Below, one piece after another: positions 17,037-25,324 of a stretch of 64,000 nucleotides of DNA (positions are counted from its first letter, which is position 1; every line of letters starts with the position of its first letter). A program made the translations under genes and the position numbers. The notes under the pieces were generated by a model. It did not search any database. It saw nothing but the letters and a program-made list of their open reading frames with translations, and was not told the origin of the DNA. Origin of the DNA: Enterococcus asini ATCC 700915 (lineage in GTDB: Bacteria > Bacillota > Bacilli > Lactobacillales > Enterococcaceae). Location of the stretch: NCBI RefSeq assembly GCF_000407365.1, contig NZ_ASVU01000002.1:124001-188000 (forward strand), given 5' to 3'.

Positions 17037-17897
17037 ATGAAAATTGGTTTTATCGGAACAGGCGTCATGGGACATGCCATTGTGGGGCACTTGCAAAAGG
17101 CAGGTCATGAACTTCACGTGTACAATCGGACGAAAGCGAAAACGGCAGACTTGGTAGCTGAAGGTGCGACTTGGCACGATACCCCGGCACAAGTGGCAGC
17201 AGCCAGTGAAATCATCTTTACCATGGTGGGGTATCCCAGCGATGTGGAAGAAGTATATTACGGACCGGTGGGGATTTTCCAAAGTGAGATCAGCGGCAAG
17301 GTCTTAGTGGATTTGACCACCAGTACCCCTAGTTTGGCTGAAAAAATTGCAAAAACGGCCAGTGAAAAAGGCGCCAGCAGTTTGGATGCTCCGGTTTCCG
17401 GTGGGGATTTAGGAGCGAAAAATGCCACTTTGACCATTATGGTAGGTGGGGATGATGCCACATTCAACCGGGTTTTGCCGCTTTTTGAAATCATGGGGAA
17501 AAGCTATGCCTTACACGGCGGACCGGGTAAGGGGCAACATACGAAAATGGCCAATCAAATCATGATTGCCGGCACGATGACCGGTATGACGGAGATGTTG
17601 GTTTACAGTCGTGCGGCAGGGCTTAATCAGCCTAAGGTTATCGAGACCCTTGCTGGGGGCAGTGCCAGCAACTGGTCCATGGAAAACTATGGCCCCCGGA
17701 TTTTAAAAGAAGATTACAGCCCAGGCTTCTTTGTCAAACACTTTATCAAAGATTTAAAAATTGCCTTGGATGAAGCGGCGAAAGTGGGGCTTGACTTGCC
17801 GGCGACCACGCTGGCGAAAGACCTTTACGAGAAATTGGCGGACAAAGGCTTCCAAGATGATGGCACCCAAGCCTTAATCAAGCTTTGGTGGTCATAA
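17037..17897 (+). CDS. NAD(P)-dependent beta-hydroxyacid dehydrogenase family oxidoreductase
   Basis: A 286-residue protein of the 3-hydroxyisobutyrate dehydrogenase family, which oxidises short beta-hydroxyacids or reduces the semialdehydes. The Rossmann motif GFIGTGVMGHAIVGHL (Arg in YNRTKAK hints at NADP), the substrate-binding DAPVSGGDLGAKNATLTIMVGG and the catalytic Lys in GPGKGQHTKMANQ are visible. AGGAGG lies six bases before the ATG at 17037. It is a single gene between terminator-like regions, so its substrate (for example tartronate semialdehyde or succinic semialdehyde) cannot be told. Confidence 0.85.
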   Translation: MKIGFIGTGVMGHAIVGHLQKAGHELHVYNRTKAKTADLVAEGATWHDTPAQVAAASEIIFTMVGYPSDVEEVYYGPVGIFQSEISGKVLVDLTTSTPSLAEKIAKTASEKGASSLDAPVSGGDLGAKNATLTIMVGGDDATFNRVLPLFEIMGKSYALHGGPGKGQHTKMANQIMIAGTMTGMTEMLVYSRAAGLNQPKVIETLAGGSASNWSMENYGPRILKEDYSPGFFVKHFIKDLKIALDEAAKVGLDLPATTLAKDLYEKLADKGFQDDGTQALIKLWWS

Positions 17898-17994
17898 AAG
17901 GGCAAAAAAAGTTTGATTTTTTTGCGAAAATCGATGCATGTCTAACGGGCTTCTGATACAATGATACAGGATAAAGAAAGGGAGGCTTTCGTTT

Positions 17995-18225
17995 ATGAAA
18001 AGTTCACAGCTAGTCGCCATCATCAAACGTTTGGAAGCAATGACTGAAGCGACTGACAACGAGATCCAAGTTCGCCGGTTTGAAAAAGAAGGCGTAGAAA
18101 AATGCTTGGTTACCTATGACAAGGCTACCGAAACATTCGAATTGACAGAATCCGATTCACAACAAAGTTACCAATTCGACAATATTGATATCGTTGCAAT
18201 GGAGATTTATGATCTGATTCAATAG
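17995..18225 (+). CDS. DUF1797 (YkuJ-like) protein
   Basis: A 76-residue protein of the small YkuJ/DUF1797 family: SQLVAIIKRLEAMTE at the start, a beta-sheet middle part EIQVRRFEKEGVEKCLVTYDK, and a C-terminal helix with DNIDIVAMEIYDLIQ. It is cytoplasmic, with no catalytic residues recognised. AAAGGGAGG precedes the ATG. It has its own promoter region (GATACAAT near 17955) and a terminator after it. Function unknown. Confidence 0.85.
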   Translation: MKSSQLVAIIKRLEAMTEATDNEIQVRRFEKEGVEKCLVTYDKATETFELTESDSQQSYQFDNIDIVAMEIYDLIQ

Positions 18226-18252
18226 CAACGGCCCGTCATGAAGGTTTGACAC

Positions 18253-18298
18253 AAAAAGCGCAACAGCTGAACGTAAGGTTCGGCTGTTGCGCTTTTTC
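18253..18298. terminator. Bidirectional intrinsic terminator
   Basis: AAAAAGCGCAACAGC pairs with GCTGTTGCGCTTTTT, between the convergent DUF1797 and FabK-like genes. Confidence 0.92.
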
Positions 18299-18317
18299 GA
18301 TTGCTTATGAGGATTGA

Positions 18318-19400
18318 TTAAGCAAGTGTGATAGTAGAAAGCCCGGTCCATTCGGCAAAGAGCTCAGGAACCGTCGTCTTTTCTTTGATTCGGTGGACCT
18401 GGGCGCCGGCAAAAATCAGACCTTCTTGGGGTTTTTCTGTAACGGAATTCAAGAGCATTTGAGAAATACAATAAGGAATCGTCTTACGGTCACAGTGTTT
18501 TTTCGACAGGCAGTTGCGGCACCGTTCAATCGGGATCCGTTCTTGGGCGGATCGCTGGGTGAACTGATTGTGAATCGCACGGCCAGGCATGCCTACGGGA
18601 CTCTTGATGATTTCGATATCGGTTTTTTTAGCATTTAAGTACATCTGTTTATACGAGTCGGGGGCGTCGCATTCTTCGGTTACCACAAAACGGCTGGCGA
18701 TTTGTACACCACTGGCGCCTAAGTCTAAATAATGCTGGATATCCTGGCGATCATAAACCCCACCGGCAAAGACCACGGGAATCTTTTGTTGGAACTGCTC
18801 CTCGTAAACGGCTACTTCTTTTAAAATCTTGCCGAATTCGACGTCCATTTGTTCTGGTGCCATGTGGGCATCTTCATAGGAAAAACCTAAATGGCCGCCA
18901 GCTTCGGGACCTTCTACGACTACTAAGTCGGCGGTACGCTGGTAGCGCTTGGCCCAAGTGCGCAAAATCACTTTCGCCGCTTTGGCAGAAGAGACGATTG
19001 GGGCGATTTTGGTTTTGCTGTTAGCGACAAGTTCCGGTAAGTGAATCGGGAGGCCCGCACCGGAAATAATCAAGTCCGCACCGACTTCTACGCAGCGCTT
19101 TACATAGCGTTCGTATTGATAAGTGGCGCACATGATATTAAAGCCGATGATACTATCACTGCCGGCAATTGCTTTGGCTTTTTGATATTCTGTTTCGATG
19201 GCTTTAAGGTTGGCTTTTAAGGGACCTTTATCAAAAGTTGGATCTTGATAGCCAATCTGGGCACAAGAGAGGATGCCCACGCCACCGGCCTTTGCCACGG
19301 CACCGGCTAAGCGGGAAAGGCTGACGCCAATGCCCATACCTCCTTGAATAATTGGAAATCTGGCTGTTAAGTCGCCAATCGTTAATGTAGGTAATGTCAT
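18318..19400 (-). CDS. FabK/nitronate monooxygenase-like FMN flavoprotein with a cysteine cluster
   Basis: A 360-residue TIM-barrel flavoprotein of the NPD/FabK superfamily. FMN-binding elements are visible: FPIIQGGMGIGVSLSRLAGA, IISGAGLP, VVVEGPEAGGHLG, PVVFAGGV and GASGVQIASRFV. Unlike typical FabK (about 320 residues), it has a C-terminal insertion CRNCLSKKHCDRKTIPYC, four cysteines spaced like a metal or Fe-S site. It reads away from fabT, and a FabT-type palindrome is in its upstream region, so it is probably part of the FabT regulon. Because fabK is missing from the operon, it may be an enoyl-ACP reductase or an accessory fatty-acid flavoenzyme; nitronate monooxygenase is the default label. 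AAGGAG precedes the ATG at 19400. Confidence 0.8.
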   Translation of the reverse strand: MTLPTLTIGDLTARFPIIQGGMGIGVSLSRLAGAVAKAGGVGILSCAQIGYQDPTFDKGPLKANLKAIETEYQKAKAIAGSDSIIGFNIMCATYQYERYVKRCVEVGADLIISGAGLPIHLPELVANSKTKIAPIVSSAKAAKVILRTWAKRYQRTADLVVVEGPEAGGHLGFSYEDAHMAPEQMDVEFGKILKEVAVYEEQFQQKIPVVFAGGVYDRQDIQHYLDLGASGVQIASRFVVTEECDAPDSYKQMYLNAKKTDIEIIKSPVGMPGRAIHNQFTQRSAQERIPIERCRNCLSKKHCDRKTIPYCISQMLLNSVTEKPQEGLIFAGAQVHRIKEKTTVPELFAEWTGLSTITLA

Positions 19401-19432
19401 AAGAAACTCCTTAGGGAATGTTTTCGTAAATT

Positions 19433-19449
19433 ACTTTGATTGTCAAACT
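19433..19449. promoter_or_regulatory. FabT box upstream of the FabK-like gene
   Basis: ACTTTGATTGTCAAACT, a TTTGA-N3-TCAAA palindrome 33-49 bp before the start of the minus-strand gene. Matches the FabT-binding pattern of lactic acid bacteria. Confidence 0.75.
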
Positions 19450-19580
19450 AATGTTCAGTCTAGTGGGGTCCGACCTAAAAGTCAATAAGATTTTAGAAAA
19501 CCTTTGATAAACCGCTATTTTATAATGGTCCAATTATTTTTTATAAAAAAGTATTGCATTACGAAACATTATCCTTTATA

Positions 19581-19595
19581 GTTTGATAGTCAAAT
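19581..19595. promoter_or_regulatory. FabT box 1 upstream of fabT
   Basis: GTTTGATAGTCAAAT, centred about 47 bp before the fabT start; the first of two boxes 16 bp apart. Confidence 0.82.
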
Positions 19596-19596
19596 G

Positions 19597-19612
19597 ATTT
19601 GATAATCAAACT
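19597..19612. promoter_or_regulatory. FabT box 2 upstream of fabT
   Basis: ATTTGATAATCAAACT, a perfect TTTGATAATCAAA palindrome between box 1 and the fabT ribosome site, fitting autoregulation by FabT bound to long-chain acyl-ACP. Confidence 0.85.
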
Positions 19613-19634
19613 AAATTGATAGGTGGTGAAACCA

Positions 19635-20075
19635 GTGGAACCCAATTTGGCAACGGTTAACGATTATCTGGTTAGTGTGTTTAATGATATTTTGGTGATT
19701 GAAGAATCGGAATTAAAGAAATCCCAATTCAACGATTTATCCATTACCGAGATGCATACGATTGAAGCAATCGGCATGTATAAGAAGAAAACCACGACCG
19801 AGGTAGCAAAAGAGCTACAGATTACGGTGGGGACACTGACGACTGCAATCAATCGTTTGGTAAAAAAAGGGTATGTGGAGCGACTGCGGAGCGATGATGA
19901 TCGCCGAGTTGTAAAACTCTCCTTAACAAAGCAAGGGAAGCTGCTCTTCCGGGTGCATCAGTACTTTCACCGACAAATGATCAAAAATGTCTTAAAGGAT
20001 ATGAGCCCTGAAGAAGAAGCAATACTATTGAAAGCCTTAAAGAATCTTCATGATTTTTTACAGGAATATAAGTGA
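19635..20075 (+). CDS. fabT: MarR-family fatty acid synthesis repressor FabT
   Basis: A 146-residue MarR-type repressor that uses acyl-ACP as co-repressor to shut down fatty acid synthesis. The winged helix is visible (LSITEMHTIEAIG, TTTEVAKELQITVGTLTTAI, VKKGYVERLRSDDDRRVVKL). Three in-frame GTG codons lie at 19623, 19626 and 19635; AGGTGG at 19621-19626 places ribosomes on 19635, and the resulting N-terminus EPNLATVNDYLV fits known FabT proteins. It is first in the fab operon with two FabT boxes upstream, and its stop overlaps the fabH start. Confidence 0.92.
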   Translation: MEPNLATVNDYLVSVFNDILVIEESELKKSQFNDLSITEMHTIEAIGMYKKKTTTEVAKELQITVGTLTTAINRLVKKGYVERLRSDDDRRVVKLSLTKQGKLLFRVHQYFHRQMIKNVLKDMSPEEEAILLKALKNLHDFLQEYK

Positions 20076-21055
20076 GTGAAGAGATGGAAACCTACGCAAA
20101 AATAGAGGCAACAGCCAGCTGCTTGCCAGAAAAAATCATCACCAATGATGACTTGGCTAAAATCATGGATACTTCAGATGAGTGGATTTCTTCTAGGACC
20201 GGTATTAAAGAACGGCGGATTTCCACCGGGGAGAATACTTCTGATTTGTGTACCACTGTGGCGCAAAAACTCTTGGCTGCAAGTGGTGTTGCGGCAGAAG
20301 AATTGGACTTTATCTTAGTGGCTACTATGTCACCGGATTATCAATGTCCTTCCACGGCTTGTTTGGTCCAAGGAAGAATCGGTGCGATCAAGGCATTTGC
20401 TTTTGATCTTGCGGCGGCTTGTTCCGGCTTTGTTTACGCTTTAGCCATGGGGGAGAAATTGATCCGCACGGGAGCGAAGCGGGGCATCGTTATCGGTGGG
20501 GAAGTGCTTTCTAAAGTGGTGGACTGGCAAGACCGCAGTACCGCTGTGCTTTTCGGCGATGGCGCTGCTGGTGTGTTACTCAGTGACACCGGTACGTATC
20601 CTTTGATTGAAAAGGAAGTCTTGGCGGCAGATGGAACTAGGGGAGACTCACTAACGTCGGGGTATCGTGCCTTAGAAAATCCCTACTATCAAGAAGACAG
20701 TGGACAAACTAGCGCTTTAACCATGGATGGTCGGGAGATATTCGACTTTGTGATCCGGGATGTGGTGAAATCTTTACAGGCAATGCTAGGGGATGAAGCA
20801 CAAGATATTGATTATTTTCTCTTGCATCAAGCCAATGCCCGAATTTTGGAGAAGGTGGCTCGTAAACTCAAGCTTCCCCAAGAACGCTTTTTACAAAATA
20901 TGAATCATTATGGCAATACTTCCGCAGCAACGGTTCCTTTACTGCTTGATGAAGCAGTACAAGCCGGACAGTTACGCTTAGGAAGTCGACAAAAACTGGT
21001 GCTTTCAGGATTTGGCGGAGGATTGACCTGGGGACACTTGGTCATCCGTCTTTAA
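20072..21055 (+). CDS. fabH: 3-oxoacyl-ACP synthase III (FabH)
   Basis: A 327-residue initiation condensing enzyme joining acetyl-CoA (or a branched starter) to malonyl-ACP. The catalytic triad is visible: Cys in [12 protein letters not shown], His in [14 protein letters not shown] and Asn in [17 protein letters not shown] lies six bases before the GTG at 20072, which overlaps the fabT stop by four bases (GTGA). The ATG at 20084 ([12 protein letters not shown]) would match common FabH N-termini better but has no ribosome site at the right distance, so the true start is uncertain by four codons. Confidence 0.95.
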   Translation: MSEEMETYAKIEATASCLPEKIITNDDLAKIMDTSDEWISSRTGIKERRISTGENTSDLCTTVAQKLLAASGVAAEELDFILVATMSPDYQCPSTACLVQGRIGAIKAFAFDLAAACSGFVYALAMGEKLIRTGAKRGIVIGGEVLSKVVDWQDRSTAVLFGDGAAGVLLSDTGTYPLIEKEVLAADGTRGDSLTSGYRALENPYYQEDSGQTSALTMDGREIFDFVIRDVVKSLQAMLGDEAQDIDYFLLHQANARILEKVARKLKLPQERFLQNMNHYGNTSAATVPLLLDEAVQAGQLRLGSRQKLVLSGFGGGLTWGHLVIRL

Positions 21056-21110
21056 ACCTGTACACATAAATCAAACAAAAAACTACAAACAACCAATTGG
21101 AGGAGATCTC

Positions 21111-21335
21111 ATGATTTTTGAAAAAATTCAAGCAATCGTCGCAGAAGAACTAGGTAAGGAAGCAGAAGAAATTACATTGACTACAAATATCCAAGAAGAT
21201 TTGGATGCTGACAGCTTGGACTTATTCCAAATTATCAATGAAATCGAAGACGAATTCGATGTAAAGATTGAAACAGAAGAAGGCATCAACACCGTTGCTG
21301 ATCTTGTAAAATACGTAGAAGCACAACAAGCGTAA
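21111..21335 (+). CDS. acpP: Acyl carrier protein
   Basis: A 74-residue acidic carrier protein for fatty acid synthesis. The phosphopantetheine attachment Ser lies in [20 protein letters not shown], the usual DSLD motif (with Phe-Gln in place of the more common Val-Glu after it). Strong ribosome site GGAGGAG eight bases before the ATG. It lies 55 bp after fabH and 85 bp before fabD; that downstream gap holds two hairpins instead of the fabK gene usual in related operons. Confidence 0.95.
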   Translation: MIFEKIQAIVAEELGKEAEEITLTTNIQEDLDADSLDLFQIINEIEDEFDVKIETEEGINTVADLVKYVEAQQA

Positions 21336-21342
21336 CACTGTG

Positions 21343-21370
21343 GCTAGGCGAGTAGCCTAGCTTTTCTTTT
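21343..21370 (+). terminator. Terminator-like hairpin directly after acpP
   Basis: GCTAGGC-GAGTA-GCCTAGC, a perfect 7-bp stem followed by TTTTCTTTT. Probably partial, making acpP message more abundant than the distal fab genes. Confidence 0.72.
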
Positions 21371-21400
21371 AAAGGAGGAAAACTTTTCCTCTTTTAAAAG
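21366..21400 (+). promoter_or_regulatory. Long inverted repeat before fabD
   Basis: The 17-base arms 21366-21382 and 21384-21400 are complementary apart from one G-U pair, and the repeat ends nine bases before the fabD ribosome site. The left arm contains an AGGAGG sequence that would be buried in the stem. Possible RNA processing or attenuation element, or scar of a lost gene. Confidence 0.6.
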
Positions 21401-21420
21401 AAAAAAATAAGGAGCAGTCT

Positions 21421-22353
21421 ATGAAAACAGCTTTTTTATTTAGTGGCCAAGGAGCCCAATATACTGGCATGGGCCAGGAATTATACCATACAGAACCAAT
21501 CATGAAAGCGACCTTTGACGAAGCCTCTGAGGTTTTAGGATACAGCGTGGCAGACTTATGCTTTGAAGCAAGTGAAACGGAGCGGCTAAACCAAACTGCT
21601 TTTACGCAACCGGCGATTCTAACCGTGAGTATCGGACTTTACCGAGTTTTAGCAGCCAAAGGGTTTCGGCCAGATGCCGTAGCGGGCTTGAGTCTAGGGG
21701 AATACAGTGCGTTAGTAGCTAGTGGCGCTTTAGATTTTGCCGATGCTGTGGCCTTGGTAGCGAAGCGCGGGGCTTATATGGCCCAAGCGGCACCGGCAGG
21801 CAGTGGCAAGATGGTAGCGGTGATGAATGCCGACGCAGCTTTAATCGAGGATTGCTGTAAAGAGGCCAGTCGATTAGGCATCGTCACTCCTGCCAATTAC
21901 AATACCCCGCAACAAATCGTCATCGGCGGGGAAGCGGCGGCGGTAGATGAAGCCGTGGCTCTTTTGCAAGCAGCCGGAGTGAAACGAATGATTCCATTAA
22001 ATGTCAGTGGACCCTTCCACACGGCGCTTTTGGCACCGGCGGCGGAGCAATTAGGTAAAACTTTACAAAGTGTGCCGTTTCATAAAATGCAAGTACCAGT
22101 GGTGAGCAACACTACGGCTCAGGTAATGGAAGCAGAAGAGGTGAAAGGACTTTTGGAACGCCAAGTCATGTCACCTGTGCGCTTTTACGACAGCATCCAT
22201 ACCTTGAAAAACTTAGACATTACCCGAGGAGTCGAAATCGGACCTGGGAAGACCTTAAGCGGCTTTATGAAAAAAATCGACAAGACCATTGCCATGACAC
22301 GGGTGGAAGATGCGGCGACATTGGCTGAAACCATCCAAGCATTGCAAGGTTGA
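21421..22353 (+). CDS. fabD: Malonyl-CoA:ACP transacylase (FabD)
   Basis: A 310-residue enzyme that loads malonyl groups onto ACP. The GQGAQYTGMGQELY start, the nucleophile Ser in AGLSLGEYSALVASGAL, Arg in AKRGAYMAQA and the catalytic His in VSGPFHTALLAPAAEQL are all visible. AAGGAG precedes the ATG. In relatives fabK normally lies between acpP and this gene; here it follows acpP directly. The fabG ribosome site lies just after the stop codon. Confidence 0.96.
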   Translation: MKTAFLFSGQGAQYTGMGQELYHTEPIMKATFDEASEVLGYSVADLCFEASETERLNQTAFTQPAILTVSIGLYRVLAAKGFRPDAVAGLSLGEYSALVASGALDFADAVALVAKRGAYMAQAAPAGSGKMVAVMNADAALIEDCCKEASRLGIVTPANYNTPQQIVIGGEAAAVDEAVALLQAAGVKRMIPLNVSGPFHTALLAPAAEQLGKTLQSVPFHKMQVPVVSNTTAQVMEAEEVKGLLERQVMSPVRFYDSIHTLKNLDITRGVEIGPGKTLSGFMKKIDKTIAMTRVEDAATLAETIQALQG

Positions 22354-22365
22354 TTGGAGGAACAG

Positions 22366-23103
22366 ATGGAGTTACAAGGAAAAAATGTGCTGATTACCGG
22401 TAGCACTCGGGGAATCGGTTGGGGCTTAGCTCAGGCTTTCGCAAAAGAAGGCTGTAATATTGTATTAAACGGTCGGGGCATTGTTGACCAAGCTTTGATT
22501 GAAGAAATCGAAGGCAATGGAGTGCGCTGTGTTGCCGTCTCTGGGGATATTGCAGAGTTCGAACGGGCTGGGGAAATGGTTAAAGAAGTGGAAACGACAC
22601 TGGGACCCATCGACATTTTGATTAACAATGCCGGCATTACCAATGATAAATTGGTCTTGCGCATGACCGGTGAAGACTTCCAAAAAGTAGTCGATATCAA
22701 TCTTGGCGGGACTTTCAACATGACCCAACACGTCTTAAAGAAAATGATGAAACAACGCCGAGGAGCCATTATTAACATGGCGTCGGTTTCTGGCTTAATG
22801 GGAAATCTAGGCCAAGCCAATTACGCCGCGAGTAAAGCTGGTGTGGTAGGCTTCACGAAATCAGTGGCCAGAGAAGCTGCGAGTCGTGGCATCACGGTGA
22901 ATGCCATCGCCCCAGGTTTTATCGAAACTGATATGACCGCTTGTTTGACGGATAAAGTCAAGGAAGCCGCTACCCAGAACATTCCTTTGCAACGCTTTGG
23001 TCAAGTGGCAGAAGTTGCCCAGGCCGCGATTTTCTTAGCCAAGAGTCCTTATATTACCGGCCAAGTCCTCAATGTCGACGGGGGCATGGTTATGCAAGGC
23101 TAA
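22366..23103 (+). CDS. fabG: 3-oxoacyl-ACP reductase (FabG)
   Basis: A 245-residue short-chain dehydrogenase that reduces beta-ketoacyl-ACP with NADPH. The cofactor motif TGSTRGIGWGLAQAF, the NNAGITNDKLVLRM segment, catalytic Ser in NMASVSGLMGN, Tyr and Lys in YAASKAGVVG, and the C-terminal LNVDGGMVMQG are present. GGAGG precedes the ATG at 22366; an upstream TTG in the same frame overlaps this site and is not used. Twelve bases after fabD. Confidence 0.96.
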   Translation: MELQGKNVLITGSTRGIGWGLAQAFAKEGCNIVLNGRGIVDQALIEEIEGNGVRCVAVSGDIAEFERAGEMVKEVETTLGPIDILINNAGITNDKLVLRMTGEDFQKVVDINLGGTFNMTQHVLKKMMKQRRGAIINMASVSGLMGNLGQANYAASKAGVVGFTKSVAREAASRGITVNAIAPGFIETDMTACLTDKVKEAATQNIPLQRFGQVAEVAQAAIFLAKSPYITGQVLNVDGGMVMQG

Positions 23104-23145
23104 AGAGCCTTAGACAGTCTTACCTGCTGAAAGGAGCATGGACAA

Positions 23146-24384
23146 ATGACAAGAGTAGTCATCACAGGATACGGTGTCGCTTCGCCCATTGGCAATGACA
23201 GCGAAACCTTTTTAGAAAGTTTACAAGAAGGAAAAAACGGGATTGGTTCGATTACCCGCTTTGATGCTAGTGAGACTGGCATTGGGGTTGCCGGGGAAAT
23301 CACCGACTTTCCGTTAGAAAAATACTTCATTAAAAAAGATACGAAGCGTATGGATTTGTTTTCCCTTTATGGAATTTATGCCGCGCTAGAAGCCATGGAA
23401 ATGGCAGGACTTACCAAGGAAACTGTGGATGATCCAGATCGCTTTGGCGTCATGGTATCTTCTGGTATCGGCGGCTTACCGACGATTCAAGACCAAGTCA
23501 CTAAGATGAACGCCAAAGGGCCAAAGCGGGTTTCTCCGATGTTTGTGCCCATGTCCATCGTGAACATGGTTGCAGGAAATATCGCTTTACGAGTAGGGGC
23601 AAAGGGAATTTGTACCTCTACTGTAACTGCTTGTGCCTCTGGGACTCACTCCATTGGAGAAGCGTTCCGGAACATCAAGCATGGCTATGCGGATATGATG
23701 TTAGCCGGGGGCGCGGAAGCCAGCATTTGTGAAATCGGCATCGCCGGTTTCGCTTCTTTAACTGCCTTAACGGATGAAACAGATCCTGATAAAGCTTCGA
23801 TTCCTTTTGACAGCAAGCGTTCTGGTTTTGTTATGGGAGAAGGGGCCGGCGTCTTAATGCTGGAATCTTTAGAGCATGCAAAGGCCCGGGGAGCAAAAAT
23901 TCTCGGGGAAGTCGTAGGTTATGGAGCAAACTGTGATGCATACCACATGACTGCACCGGCCCCAGATGGTTCGGGTGCTGGTAAAGCAATGAAATTAGCG
24001 CTGAATGAAGCTGGTGTGGCGCCAGAAGAAGTGGGTTATATCAATGCCCATGGGACTTCGACTCCGGCCAATGACCAAGCAGAAGCTAAAGCGATTCATT
24101 ATGCTTTAGGGGATGCAGCTAGTGATGTTTATGTCAGCTCAACGAAATCCATGACCGGTCACCTTTTAGGTGCGGCTGGGGGAGTTGAAGCTGTGGCGAG
24201 TCTTTTAGCCTTGCAACACCAATTCATCCCACCAACCATCAATGTTACAGAACAAGATCCTGAAATCGACTTAAACGTAGTGAAAAATGAAGCAGTTGCT
24301 GCCAAATTAGACTACGCTATGAGTGATTCACTAGGCTTTGGCGGCCATAATGCCGTTATCTTGTTGAAACGTTGGGAGGCTTAA
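23146..24384 (+). CDS. fabF: 3-oxoacyl-ACP synthase II (FabF)
   Basis: A 412-residue elongation condensing enzyme. The Cys-His-His triad is visible: Cys in VTACASGTHSIGEAF, His in INAHGTSTPANDQAE and His in STKSMTGHLLGAAGG; the glycine-rich SDSLGFGGHNAVILLKR forms the C-terminal gating loop. GAAAGGAG precedes the ATG at 23146. Its stop codon is two bases before the accB start. In organisms with FabK/FabI replacement and FabN/FabO pairs, FabF may also act in unsaturated fatty acid elongation; no fabO is in the window. Confidence 0.96.
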   Translation: MTRVVITGYGVASPIGNDSETFLESLQEGKNGIGSITRFDASETGIGVAGEITDFPLEKYFIKKDTKRMDLFSLYGIYAALEAMEMAGLTKETVDDPDRFGVMVSSGIGGLPTIQDQVTKMNAKGPKRVSPMFVPMSIVNMVAGNIALRVGAKGICTSTVTACASGTHSIGEAFRNIKHGYADMMLAGGAEASICEIGIAGFASLTALTDETDPDKASIPFDSKRSGFVMGEGAGVLMLESLEHAKARGAKILGEVVGYGANCDAYHMTAPAPDGSGAGKAMKLALNEAGVAPEEVGYINAHGTSTPANDQAEAKAIHYALGDAASDVYVSSTKSMTGHLLGAAGGVEAVASLLALQHQFIPPTINVTEQDPEIDLNVVKNEAVAAKLDYAMSDSLGFGGHNAVILLKRWEA

Positions 24385-24386
24385 AC

Positions 24387-24884
24387 ATGGAATTTCAAGA
24401 GATTCAAGCATTGCTAGAGCAATTTGATCAATCCAGTTTAACGGAATTTGATTTAAAAGACGGGGCTTTTGGCCTGTATTTCAATAAAAATCAAGAATGC
24501 CGACCAGTCGTAACCGGAACGAATGAGGTTACGACTGCGGCTCCAGTCGAACCGCAACCAGTTGCTGTGACACCTGCAAAACACGAAGTCAAATCCTTGT
24601 CTAATGAATCTTTGCCACAGGCAGCTCCGGTGGTAGAAGCAGAGGGTACTGAGATTGTTTCGCCGGTGGTGGGGGTTGTTTACTTGAAGCCTGCACCGGA
24701 TAAACCTGACTTTAAAAAAGTTGGCGACCGGGTGGAAAAAGGCGAAGTCGTGTGTATCGTGGAAGCCATGAAAGTCATGAACGAAATCACTGCCGAGGTT
24801 GCTGGCGAGATCACCGCTGTGTTAGTGGAAAATGAGCAAGTGGTGGAGTACAACCAAGGACTATTCAAAGTGAAAGAAGGGTAA
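24387..24884 (+). CDS. accB: Biotin carboxyl carrier protein of acetyl-CoA carboxylase
   Basis: A 165-residue carrier with an N-terminal helical domain (EIQALLEQFDQSSLTEFDLKD), a Pro/Val/Ala-rich linker of about 45 residues, and a C-terminal biotinyl domain of about 75 residues. The biotinylated Lys is in VCIVEAMKVMNEI. The ribosome site GGGAGG is inside the end of fabF and the ATG at 24387 lies two bases after the fabF stop, so the two genes are coupled. Normal family length. Confidence 0.95.
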   Translation: MEFQEIQALLEQFDQSSLTEFDLKDGAFGLYFNKNQECRPVVTGTNEVTTAAPVEPQPVAVTPAKHEVKSLSNESLPQAAPVVEAEGTEIVSPVVGVVYLKPAPDKPDFKKVGDRVEKGEVVCIVEAMKVMNEITAEVAGEITAVLVENEQVVEYNQGLFKVKEG

Positions 24885-24887
24885 TTT

Positions 24888-25316
24888 ATGAGCGTTTTAA
24901 CGATTGAAGAAATCAAAGCAATCATTCCCCATCGCTATCCCATGTTGTTAATCGACCGGGTGGAAGAACTAGAAGCAGGCAAGCGCATCGTGGCGAAGAA
25001 AAACGTTACGGCAAATGAACCTTTTTTCCAAGGACATTTTCCTATGGAACCGGTTATGCCTGGGGTACTAATTGTGGAAGCCATGGCTCAAGCTGGAGCT
25101 GTCGCACTGTTGTCATTAGAGGATTTTCAAGGGAAGACCGCTTATTTCGGAGCGTTGGACAAAGTGAAATTCCGGAAAAAAGTCGTGCCTGGTGACAGTT
25201 TGCGCTTAGAAGTAGAAATTCAAAAAATCAAAGGATCCGCCGGCGTGGGCAAAGGGATTGCTTACGTAGATGGCAAAAAGGCCTGTGAAGCGGAATTAAC
25301 CTTTATGATTGGCTAG
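24888..25316 (+). CDS. fabZ: 3-hydroxyacyl-ACP dehydratase (FabZ)
   Basis: A 142-residue hot-dog fold dehydratase acting on beta-hydroxyacyl-ACP. The catalytic His in [15 protein letters not shown] and Glu in [16 protein letters not shown] are present, with the [11 protein letters not shown] substrate loop. It starts three bases after accB and ends eight bases before accC. Enterococci often carry a second enzyme (FabN) that also isomerises for unsaturated fatty acids; the operon position makes this one the general FabZ. Confidence 0.95.
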   Translation: MSVLTIEEIKAIIPHRYPMLLIDRVEELEAGKRIVAKKNVTANEPFFQGHFPMEPVMPGVLIVEAMAQAGAVALLSLEDFQGKTAYFGALDKVKFRKKVVPGDSLRLEVEIQKIKGSAGVGKGIAYVDGKKACEAELTFMIG

Positions 25317-25324
25317 GTGAGAAG

